64,000 bases of DNA, taken from Stomoxys calcitrans. Its lineage: Eukaryota > Arthropoda > Insecta > Diptera > Muscidae. Both the position numbers and the translations under genes were made by a program. The stretch covers positions 57,950,561-58,014,560 of the forward strand of contig NC_081552.1 of the NCBI RefSeq assembly GCF_963082655.1. Direction: 5' to 3'. Shown here in pieces: positions 35,069-47,123 of this stretch (positions are counted from its first letter, which is position 1; each line of letters begins with the position of its first letter). Under the pieces are notes generated by a model, which was not told the DNA's origin, made no database searches, and saw only the letters and a program-made list of their open reading frames with translations.

Positions 35069-36384
35069 TTTTTATACCCTCCACCATAAGATGGGGGGTA
35101 TACTAATTTCGTCATTCTGATTGTAACTACTCGAAATATTCGTCTGTGACCCCATAAAGTATATATATTCTTGATCGTCGTGAAATTTTATGCCGATCTA
35201 GCCATGTACGTCCGTCCGTCCGTCTGTCCGTCCGTCTGTCCGTCCGTCCGTCTGTCCGTCCGTCCGTCTGTCCGTCCGTCCGTCCGTCCGTCTGTCCGTC
35301 CGTCCGTCCGTCCGTCTGTCTGTCGAAAGCACGCTAACTTCCGAAGGAGTAAAGCTAGTCGCTTGAAATTTTGCACAAATACTTCTTATTAGTGTAGGTC
35401 GGTTGGTATTGTAAATGGGCCATATCGGTCCATGTTTTGATATACCTGCCATATAAACCGATCTTGGGTCTTGACTTCTTGAGCCTCTAGAGTGCGCAAT
35501 TCTTATCCGATTGGGATGAAATTTTGCACATAGTGTTTTAGTATCACTTCTAACAACTGTGCTAAGTATGGTTTAAATCGGTTTATAACCTGGTATAGCT
35601 GCCATATAAACCGATCTTAGGTTTTGACTTCTTGAGCCTTTAGAGGGCGCAATTCTTATCCGATTGGAATGAAATTTTGCACGACATGTTTTGTTATGAT
35701 ATCCAGCAACTGTGCTAAGTATGATTTAATTCGGTTCATAACCTGATATAGCTGTCATATAAATCGATCGTGGGTCTTGACTTCTTGAGCCTCTAAAGTG
35801 CGCAATTCTCATCCCATCTGACTTAAATTTTGCGCATAGTGTTTTAGTATCACTTCTAACAACTGTGCTTAGTATGGTGCAAATCGGTTCATTCGATATT
35901 ATATCCAACATCTGTGCCAAGAATGGTTCAAATCGGTTCATAACCTGATATAGCTGCCATATAAACCGATCTGGGATCTTGACTTCTTGAGCCTCTAGAG
36001 ATCGCAATTATTATGCGATTTGCCTGAAATTTAGTACAACGGATGCTCTCATGATCATCAACATACGTGTTTATTATGGTCTGAATCGGTCTAAAGCCCG
36101 ATACAGCTTCCATATAAATCGATCTCTCTATTTTACTTCTTGAGCTCCCAAAGGGCGCAATTCTTATTCGAATTGGCTGACATTTTACACAGGTCTCCAA
36201 CATATAATTTAATTGTGGTCTAAACTGGATCATATCTTAATAACGCTCTAATAGCAGAGCAAATTTTTTCTTATATCATTTTTTGCCTAAAAAGAAATGT
36301 CGGGAAAAGAACTCGACAAATGCGCTCCATGATGGAGGGTATATAAGATTCGGCCCGGCCGTACTTAGCACGCTTTTACTTGTT
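35069..36384 (+). mobile_element. Family A element inserted between Gypsy RNase H and integrase
   Basis: The 5' end is tttttataccctccaccataag, then an unusually long (gtcc/gtct)n tract (about 35212-35325). The monomers are diverged, one with a junction deletion near 35890. The hairpin end is ggcccggccgtacttagcacgcttttacttgtt. Confidence 0.9.
35212..35325 (+). repeat. (GTCC)n/(GTCT)n microsatellite in a family A element
   Basis: About 110 bp of mixed gtcc and gtct units, the longest such tract in the window. Its translations (RTDGRTDG on minus, VRPSVRPS on plus) look like low-complexity proteins but are artefacts. Other long tracts are at about 15771-15842 and 59466-59546. Confidence 0.9.
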
Positions 36385-36868
36385 AACTCCTTTTCTAGTC
36401 ATAGATCTTGTAGCGATTTTAAGAACACAATTTGTTTCTCTGTTCATGACTTTTAGATCTTCAATTGTTATGCATGATAACGCGTTAGCTATATAATTGT
36501 CTTTTTCCCTAAGATATTCTACAGAGAAGTCATACTTCTCCAAATCGTATCTCATTCTAGTTAGTTTCGAACTTGGATTTTTCATAGAAAACAAATAAGG
36601 TAATGGTCTATGATCACTTCGAACAGTGAAATAAACATATGGCCTAAAGTGAGTAATAGCTCAGTGTATGGCTGTTAATTCTTGTTCGATAGTGGACTTG
36701 TTGCTTTCTCCCTCTATAAAGGTCTGTGAGGAATATGCTACGGGTAGATGGTTTCCTTCATACTCTTTTGTCAGCACAGCGCCACAGGCATATATGCTTG
36801 CATCTATGGCAATGCAAAATTGCCTTCCGAAATCAGGGTATTGTAATAAAGTGGGGTTCATCAAAGCC
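36385..36868 (-). pseudogene. Gypsy-type RNase H
   Basis: Minus strand. CIAIDASIYACGAVL (Asp) and SSQTFIEGESNKSTIEQELT (Glu), then TVRSDHRPLPYLFSMKNPSS (Asp) and KLTRMRYDLEKYDFSVEYL. A premature TGA at 36661-36663 falls in ELTAIH*AI, where Trp is usual, so one transition explains it. Otherwise the domain is well kept. Confidence 0.88.
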
Positions 36869-37640
36869 CTTTTAAGATATCTAAATGCCTTGTCAGAGTC
36901 TTCTGTTCATTCAAATGAAACACCTTTCTTCGATAGTCTCAAAAGATGTCTTGAATATTTAGAAAAATTTGGCATGAACCTTCGGAAATAGATAAATCTT
37001 TTTGCACTATCAGCATCTTTCGGTGTAGGATAATTCTCTATGACAGAATATTTAGTATCGTCTGGCAATATTCCTTTATCAGTGCACTTATGTCCGAGAT
37101 ATGTTACTTCTCGCATAAAAAATGAACGTTTCCGGGGTGTAGTTTGAGATTCTTTTCACGACACAATCTGAAAACGTCGGTAAGATTCGTAAGCATGTTT
37201 CTCTGAACAACCCAATACAACTAAGTCATCCATATACAAGAATGCTTGATCGGGTTTTAAACCACTGAAATGGAAAGTCATCATTCTTTGAAAAAATTTG
37301 GGGCTATTTTCAGTCCATATGGTAGTCTAGTAAATCGGCAATCCCTGCACTAGATCAAGCCAAGAAAATTTAGCTCTACTAAGTTGATCTAAGATGTGAT
37401 CGATTCTTGGAAGAGGGAACTTATCCGCTGCCATTTTCTTATTTATTTTTCTGTAGTCGGTAACTAGTCTCCATCTCTTTTCGATACAGTTTGGGAAAGA
37501 TGTTTTTGGTACCAACAGTAATGCACTGTACTGTGATTGTAAGGGTTCCACAATATTATCATCTATGAGTTTCTTCTCCTGTTTAGCTATTTCTCTTTTT
37601 GTGTGTATTCGGTATACGGTAGTTCTTAATATATACCTGT
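36869..37640 (-). pseudogene. Gypsy-type reverse transcriptase
   Basis: Minus strand. SALLLVPKTSFPN, KRWRLVTDYRKINKKMAADK, FPLPRIDHILDQL and FSWLDL (first Asp). After a frameshift, FQRMMTFHFSGLKPDQAFLYM and the YMDD box at 37225-37236. Further frameshifts lead to EVTYLGHKCTDKGILPD and the connection RRFMPNF. At least three frameshifts or stops; non-functional. Confidence 0.88.
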
Positions 37641-38420
37641 TCTTTATCTTTAAACCTTAATTTTTGCTCATAAAAATTATTAGTACTGACTGTTTCAGAT
37701 TCTAATCCGAAAATATTAAAGTATTCAGAACAAAGTTCGGTCAAAGTTTAGTTAAATCTTTTTGGAAAATTTTTCTTTAATATGCCAATAATATCAGACT
37801 TTCGTTGATTCATATTTCATTTTTTTTTCAATTATCTCATAATCATTGATATCTACAGTTAAATTTTCTCTGTGTTTAAGTGTAACAGTGTGGTTATTTG
37901 TGTTTAAAAATCGAATATATGCTTTATAAGATCGCAGTTGGGTGTTTGCTATAAACACACCTGGCTGTGGTTCATGATTTGGTATCAAAACCTCTTTATA
38001 TTCAGTTGTAACGGTCGTATAACTTTAGACCTTGCTGGTAGAACTAAATCTTCATAGCATGTATTCAACATTGGTATTTCTATCTGATTTTGTATGTTGT
38101 GCGGGCGTAAGATGAGGTAATCTGAATCTTCGTTGAAATCTAATAAACAATTATGTCTTTTTATCAAATCCATACCATTGATTCCATCACATGGTATTGG
38201 GAAGTCATTATTGACTGCATAAAAACTTTAAATCAAAATCTATGATTCCAATAGTTTCAATTTTACCTTGTCCTATTCCGTTGAGATATGGTTTCTATTT
38301 ATATCGTGAAATGGTGAGTTATTTGATTTTACTAAGAAGACATCTGCTCCAGTGTCTACAAACAGTGTAATTATGGTGTTTGTCTTTTTAACTTTTAGAG
38401 ATATGAATAAGCTAAAATTA
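37641..38420 (-). pseudogene. Gypsy-type protease and protease-RT linker
   Basis: On the minus strand ITLFVDTGADVFLV (about 38315-38375) is a retropepsin DTGA motif. It is followed by GMDLIKRHNCLLDF and the frame at 38173-37985 (DLVLPARSKVIRPL), then 37988-37794 (ANTQLRSYKAYIRFLNTNNH). Frameshifts separate the pieces. The order protease then RT matches the pol layout. Confidence 0.78.
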
Positions 38421-38579
38421 AGGCTGATATTATTCACTTTCATTGTTCTAATCTTCGGGGGTTTTCTGAGTTTTCCGAACTTCCATTTTCAATACTCAAT
38501 AAATTTACGTTACGGTTGTTGTTATATCTGGATTGATTAGATCGTTCTTCTGTTATTCTGCTTCTATAGTTATTGCCAT

Positions 38580-39280
38580 TATTATTTCGATAGTTTAGCC
38601 TACACGGAAATTCTTCTTAAGGTAAAATTCAGAGTTTTGTTCTCCTGTTTCTTCTGTATAACTTCTGACAAATTTTTCAACGACCTCGGTCATGAAGTTA
38701 AACAGACTTGCTTCCATTATCAGTTTAACCACATCACTGGTGCAGTTCTTCGTAATTGCTTTGACGACAACACGAGTAGAGTACTTGGATGCGAGTTCAA
38801 CCGGTAGACCTTCTGAAATGTAGGCTCCTTCTAACGATTTAGTTAAAGACTCTATTTCGCTGCAGTGTGCATTTGCGGTTTTGCTGGTTTGTTTAAATGG
38901 TCGATTCTCACCTATCAAATTCCTTGTATTCCCTCCCTTTTGGTCTTAATAACTGACACTGCGACTCATGGTTGTCTTTAATGGTGTCAACTAGTGACAA
39001 CGCAAATCAAATTTTCTGCTTATCCATCGAAGTGAGGTATTAACCTTAAAACAGTATTTAAAAACTCCACCGTTATCTGGGCCATTTTATCGTCCATTTC
39101 GTCTTCGACTATCGGTCCAAGTGTTTTTCCAGACAAGAATAATACGCTTATATCGACTTCTAGAGGGGTTTCTACTGTGTGTGGAACTTCTTGACCTATT
39201 TGGTATCTGGAAAATATCTTTACTAGTTGGTCCCATAATGTCCAATAAAAGTTTCCGTGCGAACATTTGCACTTTTGTTT
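38580..39280 (-). pseudogene. Gypsy-type gag
   Basis: Near 39150-39010 the minus strand gives LSGKTLGPIVEDEMDDKMAQ and then FLNTVLRLIPHFDG; 'IP.FDG' is a common gag landmark. The 38918-38595 frame (AHCSEIESLTKSLEGAYISE, GLPVELASKY) is typical capsid-like helical sequence, and C-rich/basic tails are lost. Stops and frameshifts occur between them. Confidence 0.65.
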
Positions 39281-39486
39281 ATGAATTTTAAATGAATTTA
39301 AAATTTTTTATTTCTCTGATTCTAAAATTGTCTTTAGTAAATCCCATTCCATATATTTCCGTTTAAATTTTTACTCTGTTTTAATTATTTTTTCTTAAGC
39401 ATCTTATGATGCATATGATATATATTTGTACAACAAAATTTAAACCTGCCAAAATGGTGATGGTAACGAGGCAAACTTCAATCAGA
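39281..39486. other. Gypsy 5' leader/LTR region, not resolved
   Basis: AT-rich DNA upstream of gag. A 5' LTR and primer-binding site are expected, but no TG...CA boundary or match to the 30742-30870 side was found by eye. Confidence 0.3.
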
Positions 39487-41355
39487 AACAAGTAAAAGCG
39501 TGCTAAGTTCGGCCGGGCCGAATCTTATATACCCTCCACCATGGATCGAATTTGTCGAGTCCTTTTTCCGGCATCTCTTCTTAGGCAAAAAAGGATATAA
39601 GAAAAGAGTTGCTCTGCTATTAAAACGATATCAAGATATGGTCCGGTTCGGACCACAATTAAATTATATGTTGGAGACCTGCGTAAAATTTCAGCCAATT
39701 CGTATAAGAATTGCGCCCATTGGGGCTCACGAAGTAAAATAGAGAGAACGATTTATATGGGATCTGTATCGGGCTATAGACCGATTCAGACCATAATAAA
39801 CACGTTTGTTGATGGTCATGAGAGGATCCGTCGTACAAAATTTCAGGCATATCGGATAATAATTGCGACCTCTAGGGGTCAAGAAGTCAAGATCCCAGAT
39901 CGGTTTATATGGCAACTATATCAGGTTATGAACCGATTTGAACCTTATTTAAAACAGTTGTTGAAAGTAAAAATAAAATACGTCATCCAAAATTTCAGCC
40001 AAATCAGATAGGAATTGCATCCTCTAGAAGCTCAAGAAGTCAAATCCCCAGATCTGTTTATATGACAACTATATCAGGTTATGGACCGATTGCAACCATA
40101 CTTGGCACAGTTGTTGGATATCATAACGAAATACTTCGTGCAAAAATTCATTCAAATCGGATAAGAATTGTGCCCTCTAGAGGCTCAAGAAGTCAAGACC
40201 CAAGTTGGATATCATAACGAAATACTTCGTGCAAAAATTCATTCAAATCGGATAAGAATTGTGCCCTCTAGAGGCTCAAGAAGTCAAGACCCAAGATCGG
40301 TTTATATGGCAGCTATATCAGGTTATGGACCGATTTAAACCATTCTTGGCACAGTTGTTGGGTATCATAACAAAACACGTCGTGCGAAATTTCATTCCAA
40401 TCGGATAAGAATTGCGCACACTAGAGGCTCAAGAATTCAAGACCCAAGATCGGTTTATATGGCAGCTATATCAGGTTATGGACCGATTAGAACCATGCTT
40501 GGCACAGATGTTGGATATCACAACAAAACACGTCGTGCTAAAATTCATTCAAATCGGATGAGAATTGCGCCCGCTAGAAGCTCAAGAAGTCAAGTCCCAA
40601 CATCTGTTTATACGACAGCTATATCAGGTTATGAACCGATTTGAACCATATTTAGCACAGTTATTGGATATCAGAACAAAATACTACGTGCCAAAATTCA
40701 TTCAAATTGGATAAGAACTGCCCCCTCTAGAGGCTCAAGAAGTCAAGAACCAAGATCGGTTAACATGACAGCTATATCAGATTATGAACCGATTTGAACA
40801 ATACTTAGCACAATTGTTGGATATCATAACAAAATACGTCGTGCAAAATTTCATTCCAATTTGCGCCTTCTAGAGGTTCAAGAAGTCAAGACCCCAGATC
40901 GGTTTATATGGCAGCTATATCAGGTTGTTAACGGATTTGAACCATACTTGGCACAGTTGTTGGATATCACAACAAAACACGTCGTGCTAAAATTCATTCA
41001 AATCGGATAAGAATTGCGCCCTCTAGAGGCTCAAGAAGTCCAGACCCAAGATCGGTTTATATGACAGCTATATCAAAACATGGACCGATATGGCCCATTT
41101 ACAATACCAACCGACCTACACTAAAAAGAAGTAGTTGTGCAAAATTTCAAGCAGCTAGCTTTACTCCTTCGGAAGTTAGCGTGCTTTCGACAGACAGACG
41201 GACGGACAGACTGTCGGACATGGCTAGATCGACTAAAATGTCACGATGATCAAGAATATATATACTTTATGGGGTCTCAGACGAATATTTCGAGTAGTTA
41301 CAAACAGAATGACGAAATTAGTATTCCGCCCACCCTATGGTGGAGGGTATAAAAA
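39487..41355 (-). mobile_element. Family A element, complete, long array
   Basis: It starts aacaagtaaaagcgtgctaagttcggccgggccgaat and ends ctatggtggagggtataaaaa. It has about nine monomers, with a short internal repeat near 40100-40270 (aacgaaatacttcgtgcaaa twice) showing a partial monomer duplication. Confidence 0.92.
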
Positions 41356-41477
41356 TAAAATAATTCTGTTTCTGATATTGTAATAGTTTTATTGGAACAA
41401 ATTTTGTAATTTAGGAATAGCTGATATTTGACAATTTTTGTTGTCATATGTAAGGTCGAAAAAAATTTTAAATTATG
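41356..41477. other. AT-rich spacer between two opposed family A elements
   Basis: 122 bp with no recognised family. The two A elements on either side point away from it, each with its 5' sub-terminal motif facing the spacer. Confidence 0.35.
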
Positions 41478-42949
41478 TTTTTATACCCTCCACCATAAGA
41501 TGGGGGGTATACTAATTTCGTCATTCTGATTGTAATTACTCGAAATATTCGTCTGAGACCCCATAAAGTATATATATTTTTGATCGTCGTGAAATATTAT
41601 GTCGATCTAGCCATGTCCGTCCGTCCGTCCGTCCGTCTGTCTGTCGAAAGCACGCTAACTTCCGAAGGAGTAAAGCTAGCCGCTTGAAATTTTGCACAAA
41701 TACTTCTTATCAGTGTAGGTCGGTTGGTATTGTAAATGGGCCATATCGGTCTATGTTTTTATATAGCTGCCATATAAACCGATCTTGGGTCTTGACTTCT
41801 TGAGCCTCTAGAGTGCGCATTTCTTATCCGATTGGAATGAAATTTTGCACGACGTGTTTTGTTATGATATCCAACAATTGCGTTAAGTATGGTTCAAATC
41901 GGTTTATAACCTGATATAGCTGCCATATAAACCGAACGTGGGTCTTGACTTCTTAAGCCTCTAGAGTGCGCAATTCTTATCCGATTGGAATGAAATTTTG
42001 CACGATGTGTTTTGTTATTATATCCAACAACTGTGCTAAGTATGACCTAAATCGGTCCATAACCTGATATAGCTGCCATATAAACCGATCTGGGGTCTTG
42101 ACTTCTTGAGCCTCTAGAGTGCGCATTTCTTATCCGATTGGGATGAAAATTTGCACGACGTGTTTTGTTATGATATCCAACAACTGTGCCATGGTTTAAA
42201 TCGGTTTATAACCAGATATAGCTGCCATATAAACCGATCTTGGGTCTTGACTTCTTGAGCCTCTAGAGGGCGCAATTCTTATCCGATTGGAATGAAATTT
42301 TGGACGACGTGTTTTGTTATGATATCCAACAACTGTGTTAAGTATGGTTCGAATCGGTCCTGATATAGCTGCCATATAAACCGATCTTGGGTCTTGACTT
42401 CTTGAGCCTTTAGAGTGCGCAGTTCTTATCCGATTGGAATGAAATTTTGCACGACGTGTTTTGTTACGATATCTAACAATTGTGCTAAGTATGGTTCAAG
42501 TCGGTTTATAACCTGATATAGGTGCCATATAAACCGATCTGGGATCTTAACTTCTTGACCCCTAGAGGTCGCAATTATTATTCGATATGCCTGAAATTTT
42601 GTACGACAGATTCTCTCATGACCATCAACAAACGTGTTTATTGTGGTCTGAATCGGTCTATAGCCCGATGCAGATCCCATATAAATCGTTCTCTCTATTT
42701 TACTTCGTGAGCCCCAATGGGCGCAATTCTTATACGAATTGGCTGAAATTTTACACAGGTCTCCAACATATAATTTAATTGTGGTCCGAACCGGACCATA
42801 TCTTGATATCGTTTTAATAGCAGAGCAACTCTTTTCTTATATCCTTTTTTGCCTAAGAAGAGATGCCGGGAAATGAACTCGACAAATGCGATCCATGGTG
42901 GAGGGTATATAAGATTCGGCCCGGCCGAACTTAGCACGCTTTTACTTGT
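41478..42949 (+). mobile_element. Family A element, complete
   Basis: The 5' end is tttttataccctccaccataag, with about seven monomers and one short deletion near 42190. The hairpin attcggcccggccgaactt and cacgcttttacttgt form the 3' end. Confidence 0.92.
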
Positions 42950-44051
42950 CTTATATTGCTTTGGTCGGTACATATGTCCGGTATGGGGGTGTTTTTGGGG
43001 CTGATGTGGACCTTCGTGTATAAGATTCGTGCTCTAGTCTAAAACACTTTTCGTTTGAGCCCCGTCTCTTACTGGTTCAAATTTCTATTTGGCGGGCTTT
43101 GGAGGTGGGGCTGGCGCCTAAGGCATCCCACCTTAAATAAGAATACCAAATTTCTGTTTTTTAGTTATTATAAACAAACTAAATTTCACTTAAATCGCCC
43201 CATACATCTCTGAGATCTGGCGTTTTTGAAAATAGGGTAAATGGAGGGTCCGCCCATTAAAGTTTGGATGTTAGATCTACTTCATTCTCTTGGGTTTGGT
43301 GGTTAATTATAGTTGTCAAACCTTTTGCCCCGAAAGTGGATATCAGTTTTATACTCTACTCCCAAATACCTAATTTAAGCCACAAATTACAATAGTCAAT
43401 ATATATGTATAGTTTAGTGGGATCTTATGGGGTTTGACGTCCCTGAAACAATTGGCCAAAAAACAGATACTACATTTGAGCCTCTTATTGCCATAATCCA
43501 CAAATATGTTCAGTTTGAGTGGTATGTAAGGTGGGGCGGCCACCCGTGCACTTAGCCCTGAAAAAATATCAGCATCATGATCTACTCTCAAATTTCTTTT
43601 GTTTGAGCCCCAATTGCCCATGTTTATGGAGAGATTATGGGCTGAGACAACCCCCAAACACCAAACTTCAAACTTGAATACCAAATTCGTTTTCTACTAT
43701 CAAATACCTATTAGTTATTGCCATAGTAGGCAAACATGGCCGATTTAAAGGGAATTATGTGGGCGGTCCCTGAAAAATATGAGCTTTTTATGGGCTGATT
43801 ATGGGCTGAGACAACCCCCAAACCTCAAACTTGAATACCAAATTCGTTTTCTACTATCAAATACCTATTAGTTATTGCCATAGTAGGCAAACATGGCCGA
43901 TTTAAAGGGAGTTAAGGGGGCGGTCCCTGAAAAAATATGAGCTTCGTGCTGCAGCACGACTTTGTTTAAGCCCCATAAAGTCAAGCCTTTTGAAGGTGGC
44001 TATGAAGATATTCAGGGCTACGGGTCTCGTTCAGATGCACATGAATTAATT
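42950..44051 (-). repeat. Family C array, minus orientation
   Basis: It is the complement of the C units at 53593 onward: ctcccaaatacctaattta, gtttgagccccaattgccca, and ctgagatctggcgtttttga, which equals the C start motif. A 164 bp segment (gattatgggctgagacaacc) is duplicated at 43633 and 43797. Confidence 0.75.
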
Positions 44052-45359
44052 GTTTTTATACCCTCCACCATAAGATGGGGGGTATACTAATTTCGTCATT
44101 CTGTTTGTAACTACTCGAAATATTCGTCTGAGACCCCATAAAGTATATATATTCTTGATCGTCGTGAAATTTTATGTCGATCTAGCCATGTCCGTCCGTC
44201 TGTCCGTCCGTCCGTCCGTCTGTCTGTCGAAAGCACGCTAACTTCCGAAAGAGTAAAGCTAGCCGCTTGAAATTTTGCACAAATACTTCTTATTAGTGTA
44301 GGTCGGTTGGTATTGTAAATGGGCCATATCGGTCCATGTTTTGATATAGCTGCCATATAAACCGATCTTGGGTCTTGATTTCTCGAGCCTCTAGAGTACG
44401 CAATTCTTATCCGATTGGAATGAAATTTTGCACGACGTGTTTTGTTATGATACCCAACAATCTTGCCAAGTATGGTTCAAATCGGTCCATAACCTGATAT
44501 AGCTGCCATATAAACCGATCTTGGGTCTTGACTTCTTTAGCCTCTAGAGGTCACAATTCTTATCCGATTTGAATGAATTTTTGCACGACGTGTTTCGTTA
44601 TGATATTCAACAACTGTGCCAAGTATGGTTGAAATCGGTCCATAACCTGATATAGCTGTCATATAAACAGATCTTGGGTCTTGACTTCTTTAGCCTCTAG
44701 AGGTCACAATTCTTATCCGATTTGAATGAATTTTTGCACGAAGTATTTCGTTATGATATTCAACAACTGTGCCAAGTATGGTTGAAATCGGTCCATAACC
44801 TGATATAGCTGTCATATAAACAGATCTGTGGATTTGATTTCTTGAGCTTCTAGAGGGCGCAATTCCTATCCGATTTGGCTGAAATTTTGCATGACGTATT
44901 TTATTATATTTTTACTTTCAACAACTGTGTCAAATAAGGTTCAAATCGGTTCACAACCTGATATAGCTGCCATATAAACCGATCTGGGACCTTGACTTCT
45001 TGACCCCTAGAGGTCGCAATTATTATCCGATATGCCTGAAATTTTGTACGACGGATCCTCTCATGACCATCAACAAACGTGTTTATTATGGTCTGAATCG
45101 GTCTATAGCCCGATACAGATCCCATATAAATCGTTCTCTCTATTTTATTTCGTGAGCCCCAATGGGCGCAATTCTTATACGAATTGGCTGACATTTTACC
45201 GGACCATATCTTGATATCGTTTTAATAGCAGAGCAACTCTTTTCTTATATCCTTTTTTGCCTAAGAAGAGATGCCGGGAAAAGAACTCGACAAATTCGAT
45301 CCATGGTGGAGGGTATATAAGATTCGGCCCGGCCGAACTTAGCACGCTTCTACTTGTTT
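44052..45359 (+). mobile_element. Family A element, complete
   Basis: The 5' end is tttttataccctccaccataag, with about five monomers. One ~165 bp unit is recently duplicated (aagatcttgggtcttgacttctttagc, near 44515 and 44675). The hairpin 3' end is cggcccggccgaacttagcacgcttctacttgtt. Confidence 0.92.
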
Positions 45360-45540
45360 GTAATAGTTATCTTCATTTAAAATCTTATCAATCATATCAA
45401 AAAATCATATTATATATGATCAATCAATCAATTGATCATATTAATATTATCATTGAGTGATTGACAAACGATTGATCAATCAATATATCGTAATATAAAA
45501 TCATATTTTATGTTATCATATCATATCGATAGGGCCCATT
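45360..45540. repeat. AT-rich palindromic stretch
   Basis: It includes the near-palindrome tgatcaatcaatcaattgatca (about 45417-45438) and several 'atcatat' motifs. Its right edge (atatcatatcgata) reappears inverted near 49360 next to the same family A motif, so it is a repeat of its own. Confidence 0.4.
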
Positions 45541-45659
45541 TACAATCCCCAACGACATACATCATACCGCTATCGTTTTGCTTCTGTCGTTTTGAAAAAC
45601 TTTTCAACCGTTCAGACTACCGTCCATTTCAAATGTTATGGTGCACTATTGTTAGGATT
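45541..45659. repeat. One arm of an inverted repeat shared with 48638-48770
   Basis: ttctgtcgttttgaaaaact and tgttatggtgcactattgtt have close inverted counterparts near 48740-48690. No reading frame is present. See the separate finding. Confidence 0.45.
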
Positions 45660-46195
45660 TATTATACCTAACACCATAGGGTATATTCATTAAGTCATTC
45701 CGTTTGATGCACGCTGGTTAAGTTCTTGATCGGACCATATTTAGATATAGCTACTATATAGACCGATCTGCCCATAGAGGGTCTGAAGCCCATAATAGCT
45801 TTATTTTAATCCGATTTCGCTGAAATGTGAAATAGTGTTAGAGGCAACCGTAGCGCAGAGGTTACTGTCCACCTATGACGCTAAATGCCTGGGTTCGAAT
45901 CCTGGCGAGATTATCAGATCGGTCAAGATTCGGCCAAGATCGGTTCAGATTTATTGTCCAATTTCGCCGAAATTTTGGACAGTGACTTGTGTTTGGCTCT
46001 TCGATATTTTGCTTCAATTTGGCTCAGATCGGTCCGGATTTGGATGTAGATGCCATATAGACCGATCTCTCGATTTAAGGTCTTGAGTCCATAAAAGCCA
46101 CATTTAATGTCCGAAATCGGACCATATTTCGATAAAGCTGATAATGATGAAAGGTGGTTTACATACACATATAACCGAGAGAGTGGGTATAAAAA
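45660..46195 (+). mobile_element. Diverged family B copy carrying a SINE fragment
   Basis: The 5' end is degraded (ttatacctaacaccatagggtatattc). Monomers with gaccgatctgcccatagagg follow, with the SINE piece at 45839-45912 between them. The 3' part is cgataaagctgataatgatg, aaaggtggtttacatacaca, ccgagagagtgggtata. The hairpin is lost. Confidence 0.65.
45839..45912 (+). mobile_element. tRNA-like head of a SINE
   Basis: gaggcaaccg is followed by box A tagcgcagaggtta (45851-45864) and box B ggttcgaatcc (45892-45902), then ctggcgaga. It matches the first ~75 bp of the SINE at 12493-12818. The rest is missing and no duplication flanks it. It is not a functional tRNA. Confidence 0.7.
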
Positions 46196-46231
46196 GTTCG
46201 TAGTAAAAACTAAATGCGTTATTATTTGTTT

Positions 46232-47123
46232 TTTTTATACCCTCTACCATAGGATAGGGGGTATACTAATTTCGTCATTCTGTTTGTAACTACTCGAAAT
46301 ATTCGTCTGAGACCCCATAAAGTATATATAATCTTGATCGTCGTGACATTTTATGTCGATCTAGCCATGACCGTCCGTCCGTCCGTCCATCTGTCGAAAG
46401 CACCTAACTTCCGAAGGAATAAAGCCAGCCGCTTCAAATTTTGCACAAATACTTCTTATTAATGTAGGTCGGTTGGGATTGTAAATGGGCCATATCGGTC
46501 AATGTTCTGATATAGCTGCCATATAAACCGATCTTGGGTCTTGACTTCTTGAGTCTCTAGAAGGCGCAATTCTTTTCCGATTTTAATGAATTTTTGCACG
46601 AAGTATTTTGTTATGATATCCAACAACTGTGTCAAGTGTGGTTCAAATGGGTTTATAATCTGATACAGCTGTCATATAAACAAATCTGAGAACTTGACTT
46701 CTTGAATTTCTAGAGGGCGCTATTCCTATCCGATTTGGCTGAAATTTTTGCGTGACGTATTTTATTTTTACTTTCAACAACTGTGTCAAATAAGGTTCAA
46801 ATCGGTTCATAACCTGATATAGCTGCCATATAAACCGATCTGGCATCTTGACTTCTTGAGCCTCTCGAGGTCGCAATTATTATCCGATTTGCCTGTATGT
46901 TGACCATCAACATACGTGTTTAGTATGATCTGAATCGGTCTATAGCCTGATACCGCTCCCATATAAATCGAACTATCTATTTTACTTCTTGAGCCCCCAA
47001 AGGGCGCAATTCTTATTCGAATTGGCTGACATTTTACGTCTCCAACATATAATTTAACTGTGGTCCAAACCGGACCATATCTTGATATCGCTCTAATAGC
47101 AGAGCAAATCTTTTCTTATATCC
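46232..47123 (+). mobile_element. Family A element, 5' part, split by a family B insertion
   Basis: The 5' end is tttttataccctctaccatagg, with about four monomers and the conserved 3' block up to 'cttttcttatatcc'. The element resumes at 48411 after the B element. Confidence 0.9.

Noticed and set aside
35171..35452. Frames encoding RTDGRTDG or SVRPSVRP repeats
   Set aside because: They are translations of the GTCC/GTCT microsatellite of family A elements; the same happens at every long tract.
39087..39272. Arg/Ser-rich 61-codon frame as an RS-domain protein
   Set aside because: It is an out-of-frame reading of the Gypsy gag region; the gag-like reading (..IPHFDG) in another frame is more convincing.
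30742..41477. LTR pair for the Gypsy relic
   Set aside because: I compared 30742-30870, 32101-32225, 39281-39486 and 41356-41477 by eye and found no matching terminal repeats; an alignment would be needed.
45839..45912. tRNA gene
   Set aside because: Same SINE head, truncated and lying inside a family B element.
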